This document shows, piece after piece, positions 1 through 6,615 of a stretch of DNA of 10,581 bases. The first letter of the stretch is position 1. Each line of letters starts with the position of its first letter. This stretch comes from an uncultured Planctomycetota bacterium (GTDB lineage: Bacteria; Planctomycetota; UBA1135; GCA-002686595), in assembly GCA_903829565.1 (NCBI GenBank), contig CAIKQM010000524.1, positions 1 to 10,581 on the forward strand, read 5' to 3'. The notes under the pieces are model-generated. The model ran no database searches and had not been told where the DNA came from. It saw only the letters and a list, made by a program, of their open reading frames with translations. A program made the position numbers and the translations under genes.

Positions 1-1150
1 CCGGCAAGGCGGTGATGGCCGTGCCTTGCGCAAGTTCGTGCACGCTGCGCAGGCCCAACACAGCCAAGCCCAAGCGCACTTCTGGTGCGGTGTGTTGCAT
101 CGCGCTGCACCAACTCTTCAGCCCAGCACTGCCGCCACGCTCCCACACATCTGCCAACGCGAGCAGGGGGCGTGTGGCCGCATCGCGGCGCATGTCCGTC
201 GAGGCCACAGGAATGCCTAGTTCACGCAACGCTTGGCCCAAACGCGATGAGTGTGCGTCATGCGTGCGCACGACCAGCGCAATCTGCTCCGGTTGTACGC
301 CGCGTTGCAAGGCGGCATGAATGTCGGTGGCCAGCAGGCGTGCCTCGACGCCACGGGTGGATGCGCGCACCAAGCGCGGCAGCGGCGACGTCGCAGGCAA
401 AGACTGCGCGTGCACCCCCAAGGCCTCGCGCAGCGCTCGTCCGAAACGCGCGCCACCTGACTGTGTGGCGTCCCAGTAGACCGTGCAGTTGCTGCTGCGC
501 TGCAAAGCCTCCAAGAACAAGGTCAGCAGCCCTGTGGCGTCTGCGAAGCCGGTGATCCACACATCGTGGAAGCCCCACACGATGTCACGCTGGCGCAGAG
601 CTTCGGCTGCTTGCGCGTAGATGTGGTGCGGCCGCCCCAACCCAGCCGCTTCCAAGCGCGCATCCAAGGCTGCTGCCAGCTGCACCAACTGACGCGCCCG
701 CACCTCCGTGGTCGGCAGCGCTTCCAACGCCGCCTCGAGGCAATCGTGCGTCAAACCGGCATCCAGCAGGTCGCCAATCGTCGCCAGCAACAGGCCCCAC
801 GAACCTTCGCTGCTGATCAGTGCCTGTTCCAGGCCCTGCGCACGCACTTCGGCGCGCAGCATGGCCTCCATCCATCCGGCACCGCCGCGTTGGGCCAACC
901 CAGCGCGTTGCAGCACATCGCGCGCTGCTTGGGCCGCGGTGGCAACACGCATCCCTGTCGTCCCGAGGCCACACAACAGCGCTTGCACCTGATGCGCGAG
1001 GTGATGGCTCGGCACGACGATGAGTGTGGTCTGCGCCAACAGCCGCAAGTCCCGTTGCTGGGCCGCGCGCCGTGCGCGCACGTTGTGCTCCAACTCGGCT
1101 CGTAGTGCTTGAGGACCCGATAGCAGTAGGGGGGACGACAGGCTCGGCAT
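1..1150 (-). CDS. AddB/RexB-like helicase-nuclease subunit, N-terminal part (gene runs off the left edge)
   Basis: This minus-strand frame is open from an ATG at 1150 to the window edge, giving 383 residues without a stop. An in-frame TGA at 1163-1165, five codons upstream, and no other start between them fix the start well. The translation resembles the inactivated UvrD-like N-terminal half of AddB/RexB-type proteins, which act with AddA in double-strand-break end resection. The supporting stretches are a strand-helix TTLIVVPSHHLAHQV (residues 41-55), VWITGFADATGLLTLF (197-212), like the 'GF.d..p....l' segment of AddB, and LVVRTHDAHSSRLGQALREL (292-311) followed by GIPV, a typical UvrD-type 'vRt......l...L...giPv' motif. 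No Walker A GKT is visible near the N-terminus (SGPQALRAE instead). The PD-(D/E)XK nuclease domain would lie beyond the edge. No clear Shine-Dalgarno sequence precedes the ATG. The family call is from pattern recognition; a related exonuclease V gamma-like protein is the main alternative. Confidence 0.7.
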   Translation of the reverse strand, partial: MPSLSSPLLLSGPQALRAELEHNVRARRAAQQRDLRLLAQTTLIVVPSHHLAHQVQALLCGLGTTGMRVATAAQAARDVLQRAGLAQRGGAGWMEAMLRAEVRAQGLEQALISSEGSWGLLLATIGDLLDAGLTHDCLEAALEALPTTEVRARQLVQLAAALDARLEAAGLGRPHHIYAQAAEALRQRDIVWGFHDVWITGFADATGLLTLFLEALQRSSNCTVYWDATQSGGARFGRALREALGVHAQSLPATSPLPRLVRASTRGVEARLLATDIHAALQRGVQPEQIALVVRTHDAHSSRLGQALRELGIPVASTDMRRDAATRPLLALADVWERGGSAGLKSWCSAMQHTAPEVRLGLAVLGLRSVHELAQGTAITALP

Positions 1151-1242
1151 GGTGGCAAGGAATCACACCCAGCGACCACGATCCAGCCCCCACTTGTGGA
1201 ACGCCATCGGTCCGCGCGCTAGCCTCGGTCGCAGGTACCTCC
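1151..1242. promoter_or_regulatory. Divergent intergenic region between the AddB-like gene and a lipoprotein gene
   Basis: These 92 bases separate two start codons on opposite strands, so promoters for both genes are expected here. I could not find a convincing -35/-10 pair with normal spacing. Small features seen are an 8-base palindrome AGGTACCT at 1233-1240 and a GCAGG (1231-1235) about 7 bases before the plus-strand ATG that may act as a weak ribosome binding site. Confidence 0.35.
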
Positions 1243-1842
1243 ATGCGCACCTCCCTGCTCCTCGGCTGCACACTCGCGTTCCTGCTCTCCAGCTGCGAAG
1301 AGGAGGATGCTACTTCGGCGCGCTTGCGCCTGCGCTCGGGTGGTGCGGGCGAGCTGTACACGAGCTGCTTGCTGCAAGTTCCCGAGCCCGGGCCGGTCGA
1401 CGGCCAAGTCGGCGGTGCCAGCACCACAGCTCGCGTGGGACTCGTCGCGTCCAGCGGACGCTATGCCGACATCAATCAACTGACCTTGGCGGACATCCGC
1501 TTCAAGTCCGGCTCCAGCGAAGCGGGCCTGCGCTGGTTGGAAGTCACCATCCCCCAAGGTCCCGACGCGCGCTGGCCGCGCTTGTTCGTGCCGATGGAGG
1601 ATACGGCGCGACTCGATGCGGTGTCGGCCTTCACCAGCGACAGCCGTGCGCGCGAAATCGGCGCCGCGTTCAAGCTCGAGATCGAGTTGCCTGAGACGGT
1701 CGTCAGCCAAGGACTCGCCGGCACCCGCGTGCGCGGTGCGCGTGGCGAAAGCGAGGCCAAGACCGCGACACTCACGCTGCCTGTCGAGCGTGCGCGTCAA
1801 GCAAACGGCCCACTCAGCTGGCAGCTGACGTGGGCCGAATGA
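1243..1842 (+). CDS. Predicted lipoprotein of unknown function (199 aa)
   Basis: I do not recognise this family. The frame is open further upstream, to an ATG at 1024, but the ATG at 1243 is preferred. It starts a classic lipoprotein signal peptide: MRTS, a hydrophobic core LLLGCTLAFLL, and a lipobox LSSC with the lipidated cysteine at residue 18. The longer frame would bury this signal and overlap the divergent gene. The mature protein begins with an acidic EEED and is predicted to be largely beta-strand, with alternating hydrophobic residues such as LRWLEVTIP (about 102-110) and AFKLEIELPE. A second cysteine occurs in LYTSCLLQVP. It ends in LSWQLTWAE. It should be anchored in a membrane facing the periplasm. 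It stands alone on its strand, divergent from a DNA repair gene and convergent with the S41 peptidase, so the neighbours do not suggest a role. Confidence 0.65.
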   Translation: MRTSLLLGCTLAFLLSSCEEEDATSARLRLRSGGAGELYTSCLLQVPEPGPVDGQVGGASTTARVGLVASSGRYADINQLTLADIRFKSGSSEAGLRWLEVTIPQGPDARWPRLFVPMEDTARLDAVSAFTSDSRAREIGAAFKLEIELPETVVSQGLAGTRVRGARGESEAKTATLTLPVERARQANGPLSWQLTWAE

Positions 1843-1845
1843 GCG

Positions 1846-1872
1846 GCGCGTAGCCTGCGCTACGTGCGCTTT
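1846..1872 (+). terminator. Hairpin in the convergent gap, probable terminator
   Basis: The 33 bases between the two convergent stop codons contain an inverted repeat: CGTAGC (1849-1854), loop CTGC, GCTACG (1859-1864). In the plus-strand RNA the stem extends to 9 pairs (1846-1854 with 1859-1867), with one G-U pair, and is followed closely by GCTTT. The position and stem fit a terminator for the lipoprotein gene, possibly acting on both strands. The T tract is short (three T), so efficient Rho-independent termination is not certain. Confidence 0.5.
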
Positions 1873-1875
1873 GCG

Positions 1876-4404
1876 TTACTTGGGTTGCGACAAGATGCGT
1901 TGCAGCACTTGGCGCACTTCGTCCCAGCGCGGATCGGCAGGATCGAGCTTCTTGCGCTCTTGTTCCAGCCACTCCATGGTTGTCAAGAGATCTGTACGTT
2001 CACGATCCGATAGCGCGAGATCGAGCGGCTTCTGGGGCTTGCTGGCCTTGGCTTCGCCGAAAGTTGCGCCATATTCCGGCACATCGGCCGGCGTGCGTCC
2101 CAGCTTGGCCAACGCCACTTCGATGGCCTTCTGCAATTGCGGATCTTCTTGGAAGTCACCTTCGGGGAAGGCCGCGCCACGATCGTCTTGTGCCCGCCCG
2201 CGCACCTCGCGGCGCAACAGGTAGCGCACCGAGGCACGATCCAGAGTGGTGTCCAAAGCAGCATACAACTGATCGAACTCCGGATAGCTCTCCGGCTTGT
2301 CGTCATCGCACACGGCCAGCTTTTGGAACAGCTGCGGTTGAGCCTTGTAATGCACATCGAGGTAGTCGCGCAGCTTCTTGGACAAGAGCACAGCGCGCAT
2401 CTGTTCGATGGTCGAGGCATCCAAGCGCAACGGATCGATCTTCTCGTCCGGCACCACGCCGCCTTCGGACGTGAGCTTGCCTTCGTCATCGATCTCGCGG
2501 TGGATCGAACGCCCTGACGGCAGCAAGTAGCGCGCGATCGTGAGGCGCGCACGCGGCGCAAAGTCGAACTCGCCGTTGCCGTTGTAGTCCTTGGTGAGCT
2601 GCTCCCACGTGTCGTGGCGGCCGTTACCGTTCTCGTCCTTGAACTCGTCGTTGCGTTCACCAGGCACGGGCGCGAGCGTCTGCACCGACCCCTTGCCATA
2701 GGTGCGCTGGCCCACAACCACGGCACGTCCGTGGTCCTGCAACGCTCCGGAGACGATCTCCGAGGCCGAGGCCGAGAAGCGCGACACCAACACCACCACC
2801 GGCACATCCTCGCCGACCAACGGTTCGCGGTTGGTGTAGAGGCGTTGCGTGTCTTCCACGCGGCTTTCGGTGCTGACGACGAGCTTCTTGCGCGGCAGGA
2901 AGAGCGCGGCCACATTGCGCGCTTCTTCGAGCAAACCGCCTGAGTTCTGGCGCAGGTCAAGCACCACGGCCTTCAAACCCTTCTGCTTGAACTCCGTCAG
3001 CTTCTCTTCCAGTTGTTCGCTGGCTACGCGCGTGAACGACACCAGCTCCACCAGCGCGACTCCATCCGGCAGCAAGTCCGCCTTGACGGGCGGAATCGTG
3101 ATCTCTTCGCGCTGGATCTCGACCGCCATCTCCTCGGTCGGGCGATCAATCAACTCGGCATTCATGCCACGCCGCCAGATGTACAGCTTGACGGTGGTGC
3201 CGGGCTTGCCCTTGAGACGCTTGATGATCTCGTCGGTCGGCTTGCTGCCGCGATTGTCAAAGGTCGGCCAATCACCGATGCGCACGATCTTGTCGTCGCT
3301 GTGCAGACCCGCGCGGTACGCCGGGCCCGAGTAGATCGGCTGCCGGATCGTGAACAACTTGTCCTCGGGGTCTTCGCCCACGTAGGCGCCGATGCCGCCG
3401 TATTCGGCCTCGAGCAAGTCCTGCGCGAAGTCCTTGTACTCCTTGGGCGTCAAGTACGAGCTGTGCTCGTCCAGACGGCGCAGCATGCCGTCCAAGGCCG
3501 CATCGATCAGCTCTTGACGCTTGACCTTGTCGCCTTCCAAGGCGCTGGTCTCGATCAAGCGGATCACGTTCTCAATCAACTTGAGATCGGCCTTGCCCGT
3601 CAGCTCGGTGCCTTCCACTTGCTTCTTGGCATAGTCGAGCACGTTCTTTTGGCGACGGTCGTACAGGCGACGGATGTCCTCTTGCTTGAGGTAGCTCGCA
3701 GCCAGCGCACCGGTCGCATCCGGGCGGCGCGCCAAGCGTTGCAACGCCTCGCGCGGTGTCTCCATGTCGCCGACTTCGGCCAAAGCCAAGGCCGCAAAGG
3801 CCGACAAGGCTGCATCCGAGGAGCCCAAGAAGGCCACCAGCTCGGCGCGTGCCTCGCGCTGGTATTCGGCGCGCCCCAAACCATGCAAGGCGATGGCGGT
3901 GGGAATGCGCACCGAGCCGGCGCGTTCGGCGTCCTTGGCCACGCTGCTCAGCGCGCTGCCCAGCTCTTCCTTGGCCTTGTCGTCAAGTGTTTTGAACACG
4001 CGATCGGCCAAGATGCGCGCCGCGGCGGCCGCCGTGCGCTCATCGCCCGCGTCTTTCAGAATCGGCTGCAACGCACGCATCAACAGGTCGGGATCCACGT
4101 CCTCACCAGCCAAGCGCGCCGAGCACAAGAGCAAGGTATCCCGGGCCGAAGGCTTGGCCGCCAGCCGCGCATCCAGCTCCTTGTCGAGGGCATTGCGCTC
4201 TTCCGGCGTCTCCGCCGTCAGGTTGCCCAGCGTGCCGAAGGCTTCTTCCAAGGGCAGTCCCGCGGCGGCCTGCAGCGTGGCGCCCACGCGCTCGCTGGCG
4301 CCGTCCGCCTGTGTGCCAGACACAGAAGTCCCAGATAGGGGCTGCGCGTACGGGCACAGCGCGAGGAGGGCGACAGACAGAGTGGTGCTAGCGAGGAGTT
4401 TCAT
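1876..4404 (-). CDS. Exported S41 family C-terminal processing (tail-specific) peptidase with PDZ domain and calcium-loop insert
   Basis: An 842-residue serine peptidase of the Ctp/Prc type, which degrades or trims periplasmic proteins from the C-terminus. Order: signal peptide (about 1-21, MKLLASTTLSVALLALC); helical, HEAT-like region (about 100-245); cap segment with a DEHSSYLTP motif (312-320); PDZ domain (about 333-412, EYGGIGAYV to LYIWRRG); catalytic domain with LRQNSGGLL (484-492), nucleophile Ser546 in SASASEI, and general base Lys571 in YGKGSVQ. The Ser-Lys spacing of 25 matches E. coli Prc, and Gln575 is kept, so the enzyme looks active. Between LAPVPG and ARLTIARYLLPSGRSI, residues 585-617 carry two DxNGNGxxD calcium-loop motifs. 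A charged C-terminal region of about 190 residues follows. It is longer than CtpA (about 400-500 aa), and the extra length lies at both ends. The gene is monocistronic here. It diverges from moaC, and a GAGAG lies upstream of the ATG. Confidence 0.93.
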   Translation of the reverse strand: MKLLASTTLSVALLALCPYAQPLSGTSVSGTQADGASERVGATLQAAAGLPLEEAFGTLGNLTAETPEERNALDKELDARLAAKPSARDTLLLCSARLAGEDVDPDLLMRALQPILKDAGDERTAAAAARILADRVFKTLDDKAKEELGSALSSVAKDAERAGSVRIPTAIALHGLGRAEYQREARAELVAFLGSSDAALSAFAALALAEVGDMETPREALQRLARRPDATGALAASYLKQEDIRRLYDRRQKNVLDYAKKQVEGTELTGKADLKLIENVIRLIETSALEGDKVKRQELIDAALDGMLRRLDEHSSYLTPKEYKDFAQDLLEAEYGGIGAYVGEDPEDKLFTIRQPIYSGPAYRAGLHSDDKIVRIGDWPTFDNRGSKPTDEIIKRLKGKPGTTVKLYIWRRGMNAELIDRPTEEMAVEIQREEITIPPVKADLLPDGVALVELVSFTRVASEQLEEKLTEFKQKGLKAVVLDLRQNSGGLLEEARNVAALFLPRKKLVVSTESRVEDTQRLYTNREPLVGEDVPVVVLVSRFSASASEIVSGALQDHGRAVVVGQRTYGKGSVQTLAPVPGERNDEFKDENGNGRHDTWEQLTKDYNGNGEFDFAPRARLTIARYLLPSGRSIHREIDDEGKLTSEGGVVPDEKIDPLRLDASTIEQMRAVLLSKKLRDYLDVHYKAQPQLFQKLAVCDDDKPESYPEFDQLYAALDTTLDRASVRYLLRREVRGRAQDDRGAAFPEGDFQEDPQLQKAIEVALAKLGRTPADVPEYGATFGEAKASKPQKPLDLALSDRERTDLLTTMEWLEQERKKLDPADPRWDEVRQVLQRILSQPK
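2554..2637 (-). other. Two EF-hand/dockerin-like calcium-loop motifs inside the S41 peptidase
   Basis: Residues 590-601 read DENGNGRHDTWE, which has the acidic or amide ligands of a canonical 12-residue EF-hand loop at positions 1, 3, 5, 9 and 12 with Gly at 6. Residues 606-617 read DYNGNGEFDFAP, the same pattern but with Pro at position 12, closer to dockerin or thrombospondin-type loops. Ordinary CtpA proteins pass directly from the segment after the catalytic lysine to the TxARYxTPSGxSI strand, so this is an insert next to the active site. Calcium binding is inferred from the motif only. Confidence 0.6.
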
Positions 4405-4494
4405 GCGATTGGACTCTCATAGGTCGCGGTTTGAGGCCTTCGACCTTGAGCAAGGTACGCATCTGCGAGGTCACTCGCAGCGTTCAGACGAAAA
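4405..4494. promoter_or_regulatory. Divergent intergenic region with two perfect inverted repeats
   Basis: These 90 bases lie between the starts of the S41 peptidase (minus) and moaC (plus) and should hold both promoters. Two perfect dyads are visible: ACCTTG-AG-CAAGGT at 4443-4456 and CTGCGAG-GTCA-CTCGCAG at 4463-4480. They could be operator half-sites, or, if transcribed, the second could form a 7-base-pair hairpin with a four-base loop 14 bases before the moaC ATG. I found no convincing sigma-70 -35/-10 pair on either strand. Confidence 0.4.
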
Positions 4495-5046
4495 ATGTAC
4501 CGTTCCTACCCCATGTCCCGTCCCCGGAAGGCCTCGCCTAAGGCCACCCAGCAACCTGTTCCTACCCATCTGCGCACGCGCGCTGGCCGGGTGGAGTCCG
4601 CCATGGTCGATACCAGCGCCAAGGCGCCCTCCGCCCGTACGGCCGTGGCGCGCGCGGTGGTGCAGTTCCCCGAAGGCCTGTTGCCGCGACTGTTAGCTGA
4701 AGGTGGCCCGAAGGGGCCCATCGGCGAGGTGGCGCGTGTGGCGGGCATCGCCGCGGCCAAACGCACGGACGAGTTGATTCCGTTGTGCCATTCCTTGCCG
4801 CTCGACTGGGTCGATGTGGTGCTCGAGCAACTGTCGGCGACCGAGTTGGAGGTGCGCTGCACCGCGCGCACGCGGGCCGCGACGGGTGTCGAGATGGAGG
4901 CCATGGTCGGGGCCTCGTTGGCGGCCTTGACGGTCTATGACATGTCCAAAGGACTTGACAAGGGCATCGTGCTCGGCCGCGTCGAGCTGGTCGAGAAGCG
5001 CGGCGGCAAGTCTGGCTTGTGGCGTCGTCCCGGCACTAACCACTGA
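4495..5046 (+). CDS. moaC: Cyclic pyranopterin monophosphate synthase MoaC
   Basis: MoaC converts the 3',8-cyclo-GTP made by MoaA into cyclic pyranopterin monophosphate, an early cytoplasmic step of molybdenum cofactor synthesis. The 183-residue product shows the family signature throughout: THL...GRVESAMVDTSAK (24-43), AAAKRTDELIPLCHSLPLD (86-104) with Lys89 and His99, GVEMEA (131-136), the active-site loop YDMSKGLDKG (148-157) with Asp149 and Lys152, and the closing GGKSG (170-174). The known catalytic lysine, histidine and aspartate positions are kept, so it should be active. The family is normally about 160 residues; the extra length is a basic N-terminal tail. The start could instead be the ATG at 4513, and neither has a strong ribosome binding site. 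No other molybdopterin gene is in the window. It is the first gene of the plus-strand cluster, 13 bases before asd. Confidence 0.93.
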   Translation: MYRSYPMSRPRKASPKATQQPVPTHLRTRAGRVESAMVDTSAKAPSARTAVARAVVQFPEGLLPRLLAEGGPKGPIGEVARVAGIAAAKRTDELIPLCHSLPLDWVDVVLEQLSATELEVRCTARTRAATGVEMEAMVGASLAALTVYDMSKGLDKGIVLGRVELVEKRGGKSGLWRRPGTNH

Positions 5047-5059
5047 GCCTCGTAACCGC

Positions 5060-6088
5060 ATGAAACCTGCCTTTCGTTGGACTCCCGCGCACTTGCAGTT
5101 GCGCATCGCCGTGGTGGGCGCGAATGGTGTCACTGGCGTGGAGTTGTGCAGCCTGTTGCTCGCAGCAGGGCATGCTCCTGAACGACTGGTGTGCACCGCG
5201 CGCACCGCGCGCACTCTTGCGCTGGGAGCCAGCACCCTGCCCGTGCAGGCTCACAGCGATGATGTAGTTGCGCAGTGCGACCTGGCGTTCTTGTGCACGC
5301 CTTCGGGTGTGTCGCGCGAGCTGGCGCCGCGTTTGGTGGCGCGCGGTGTGCGCGTGATCGATCTCTCCAGCGCGTTGCGCATGGACCCGCAGATTCCTCT
5401 GGTCGTCCCAGAGGTGAACGGTGACCTGCTGGCTGCGCAACCGCGCTTGATTGCCAATCCCAACTGCACCAGCGCGATCGCGCTCCTGCCGCTGGCGGTC
5501 ATCGAGCGCCTGTACGGTTTGGCTGAAGTGATCGTGGTCAGCTACCAGGCCGCCTCGGGGGCTGGAGCGCCCGGCTTGCAGGCTTTGCGCGCGGAGCTTG
5601 CCGATCTGGGCTCGGGTGGTCGTGGTGAACGCGCCGCGGACTCGCCCTTCGCAGCGGCTTTGGCCTTGAATGTGATCCCCGCCATTGCCGCTGTGGATGC
5701 GCACGGCCACTCGGGCGAGGAACAGAAGATCGTCGAGGAACTGCGCAAGATCCTGCGGCGCCCCGATCTCATCGTCGAAGCCTCGACGGCGCGCGTGCCG
5801 GTGGAGCGCTGCCACAGCGTGGCCGTGCACTTGCTGACCCAGCGTGAGGTGCACCTGCCGGAACTCTATGCCGCCTTGGAGGCGGCCGAAGGGCTGGTCC
5901 TCGTGCGCGATCCGCATGGTCCCCGTCCGCGCGAGTGCGCCGGAGCCGATCCTGTGTCGGTCGGCCGAGTGCGCGCGGGTAACCGAGGGCCTCGCTCGCT
6001 ATCCTTCTTCGCGGTGGGCGACCAAATCCGCAAAGGTGCAGCATTGAACGCGCTGCAGATTGCTGGTCGACTCGAGCCCGCACCGTGA
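5060..6088 (+). CDS. asd: Aspartate-semialdehyde dehydrogenase
   Basis: The enzyme reduces 4-aspartyl phosphate with NADPH to aspartate semialdehyde, the branch point to diaminopimelate/lysine, threonine and methionine. The 342-residue product has the usual length. Residues 16-26 form the nucleotide-binding loop IAVVGANGVTG, with Asn where many family members have Thr. The catalytic cysteine is Cys136 in NPNCTSA, Gln163 lies in SYQAASGAG, and NVIPAI (204-209) and GEEQKIVEELRKIL (219-232) follow. RVPVERCHS (245-253) holds the substrate-binding arginine and the catalytic His252; the usual R-G-H is R-C-H here. GDQIRKGAALNALQIAG (320-336) closes the NADP domain. The last two blocks separate it from the related ArgC. 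An in-frame ATG at 4937 lies inside moaC, so 5060 is preferred. It lies 13 bases after moaC and 38 before accB. It feeds peptidoglycan precursors, which fits the envelope genes downstream. Confidence 0.93.
   Translation: MKPAFRWTPAHLQLRIAVVGANGVTGVELCSLLLAAGHAPERLVCTARTARTLALGASTLPVQAHSDDVVAQCDLAFLCTPSGVSRELAPRLVARGVRVIDLSSALRMDPQIPLVVPEVNGDLLAAQPRLIANPNCTSAIALLPLAVIERLYGLAEVIVVSYQAASGAGAPGLQALRAELADLGSGGRGERAADSPFAAALALNVIPAIAAVDAHGHSGEEQKIVEELRKILRRPDLIVEASTARVPVERCHSVAVHLLTQREVHLPELYAALEAAEGLVLVRDPHGPRPRECAGADPVSVGRVRAGNRGPRSLSFFAVGDQIRKGAALNALQIAGRLEPAP
5193..5214 (+). repeat. Short tandem duplication inside asd
   Basis: The 9-base unit GCACCGCGC occurs twice in a row (5193-5201 and 5202-5210), followed by a further GCAC. 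In the asd frame it encodes a repeated Thr-Ala-Arg (TARTAR) near residues 46-51, the region that in the family holds the NADP-phosphate-binding Arg-Ser. The frame is kept. Confidence 0.5.
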
Positions 6089-6126
6089 TCACCTCCACCT
6101 AGAGACTCGCGCACCTAAAGACCAAC

Positions 6127-6615
6127 ATGGACCTCAAGCTGATCCAAAAACTCGTCGCCCTGATGGAACGGGGCAAGCTCTCCGAGTTGGAGATTGAAGA
6201 CAAAGACAGCGGCCTCAAGGTGCGGCTCAAGGGCGAGTCGGCCTTTGCTGCGACACACGCCGCACCGATGGTGCATGTGGTGCATGGTGGCGGCGCGGCC
6301 GCTCCTGCAGCGGGACATGCGCCGGCCATGAGTGCAGGTGCGCCGGCGGCCGAAGCCCCCAAGCCCGTCAAGCAGGGGACCACGATCAATAGCCCGATGG
6401 TGGGCACCTTCTATAAGTCGTCCTCGCCGGAGGCCGAGCCCTTCGTGCGTGCGGGCGTGCGCGTGGTGCCCGACAAGACGCTGTGCATCATCGAGGCGAT
6501 GAAGGTCATGAACGAGATCAAGTGCGAGATCTCCGGAGAGATTCTCGAGGTGCTCGTCGAGAACGGCGCACCTGTAGAGTTCGGCCAACCGCTCTTCCTC
6601 GTCAAGACCGACTGA
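6127..6615 (+). CDS. accB: Biotin carboxyl carrier protein of acetyl-CoA carboxylase
   Basis: AccB carries the biotin that is carboxylated by AccC and then donates the carboxyl group to acetyl-CoA, giving malonyl-CoA for fatty acid synthesis. The 162 residues are the usual length. An N-terminal helical segment (1-37, MDLKLIQKLVALMERGKLSE and on) matches the part of BCCP that binds biotin carboxylase. It is followed by a flexible Ala/Pro/Gly linker (about 40-85) and the biotinyl domain from INSPMVGTFYKSSSPEAEPF (87-106) to the C-terminus. Lys126 in EAMKVMNEI is the biotinylation site. FYKSSSPEAEPFV contains the 'thumb' insert typical of bacterial AccB rather than lipoyl domains. The start at 6127 agrees with family N-termini, although the ribosome binding site is weak. 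Its TGA shares one base with the accC ATG (TGATG), suggesting translational coupling of carrier and carboxylase. Confidence 0.96.
   Translation: MDLKLIQKLVALMERGKLSELEIEDKDSGLKVRLKGESAFAATHAAPMVHVVHGGGAAAPAAGHAPAMSAGAPAAEAPKPVKQGTTINSPMVGTFYKSSSPEAEPFVRAGVRVVPDKTLCIIEAMKVMNEIKCEISGEILEVLVENGAPVEFGQPLFLVKTD

Noticed and set aside
12..1105. Several plus-strand open frames over the first 1.1 kb
   Set aside because: The minus-strand frame there encodes an AddB-like protein with recognisable motifs; the plus-strand frames are its shadows.
585..1427. Minus-strand frame of 280 codons across the divergent promoter region
   Set aside because: It overlaps both the AddB-like gene in another frame and the start of the lipoprotein gene; low-complexity Ala/Arg/Gly/Ser translation without motifs.
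3013..4338. Plus-strand open frame of 441 codons opposite the S41 peptidase
   Set aside because: It lies fully antisense to a gene with clear protease motifs. Its translation is rich in Arg, His, Gln and Leu in the way antisense frames of GC-rich genes are, and has no recognisable domain.
4405..4494. Molybdenum cofactor riboswitch upstream of moaC
   Set aside because: The known Moco RNA motif is larger and more complex than the two simple dyads seen here; 90 bases shared with a divergent promoter is too little.
5060..6088. ArgC (N-acetyl-glutamyl-phosphate reductase) instead of Asd
   Set aside because: The two families are related and similar in length, but the GEEQK...RKIL block, RVPVxRxHS and GDQIRKGAALNAxQIA blocks fit aspartate-semialdehyde dehydrogenase.
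6089..6126. Promoter or terminator between asd and accB
   Set aside because: The 38 bases show no dyad, T tract or -35/-10 pair; it looks like an ordinary intra-operon gap.
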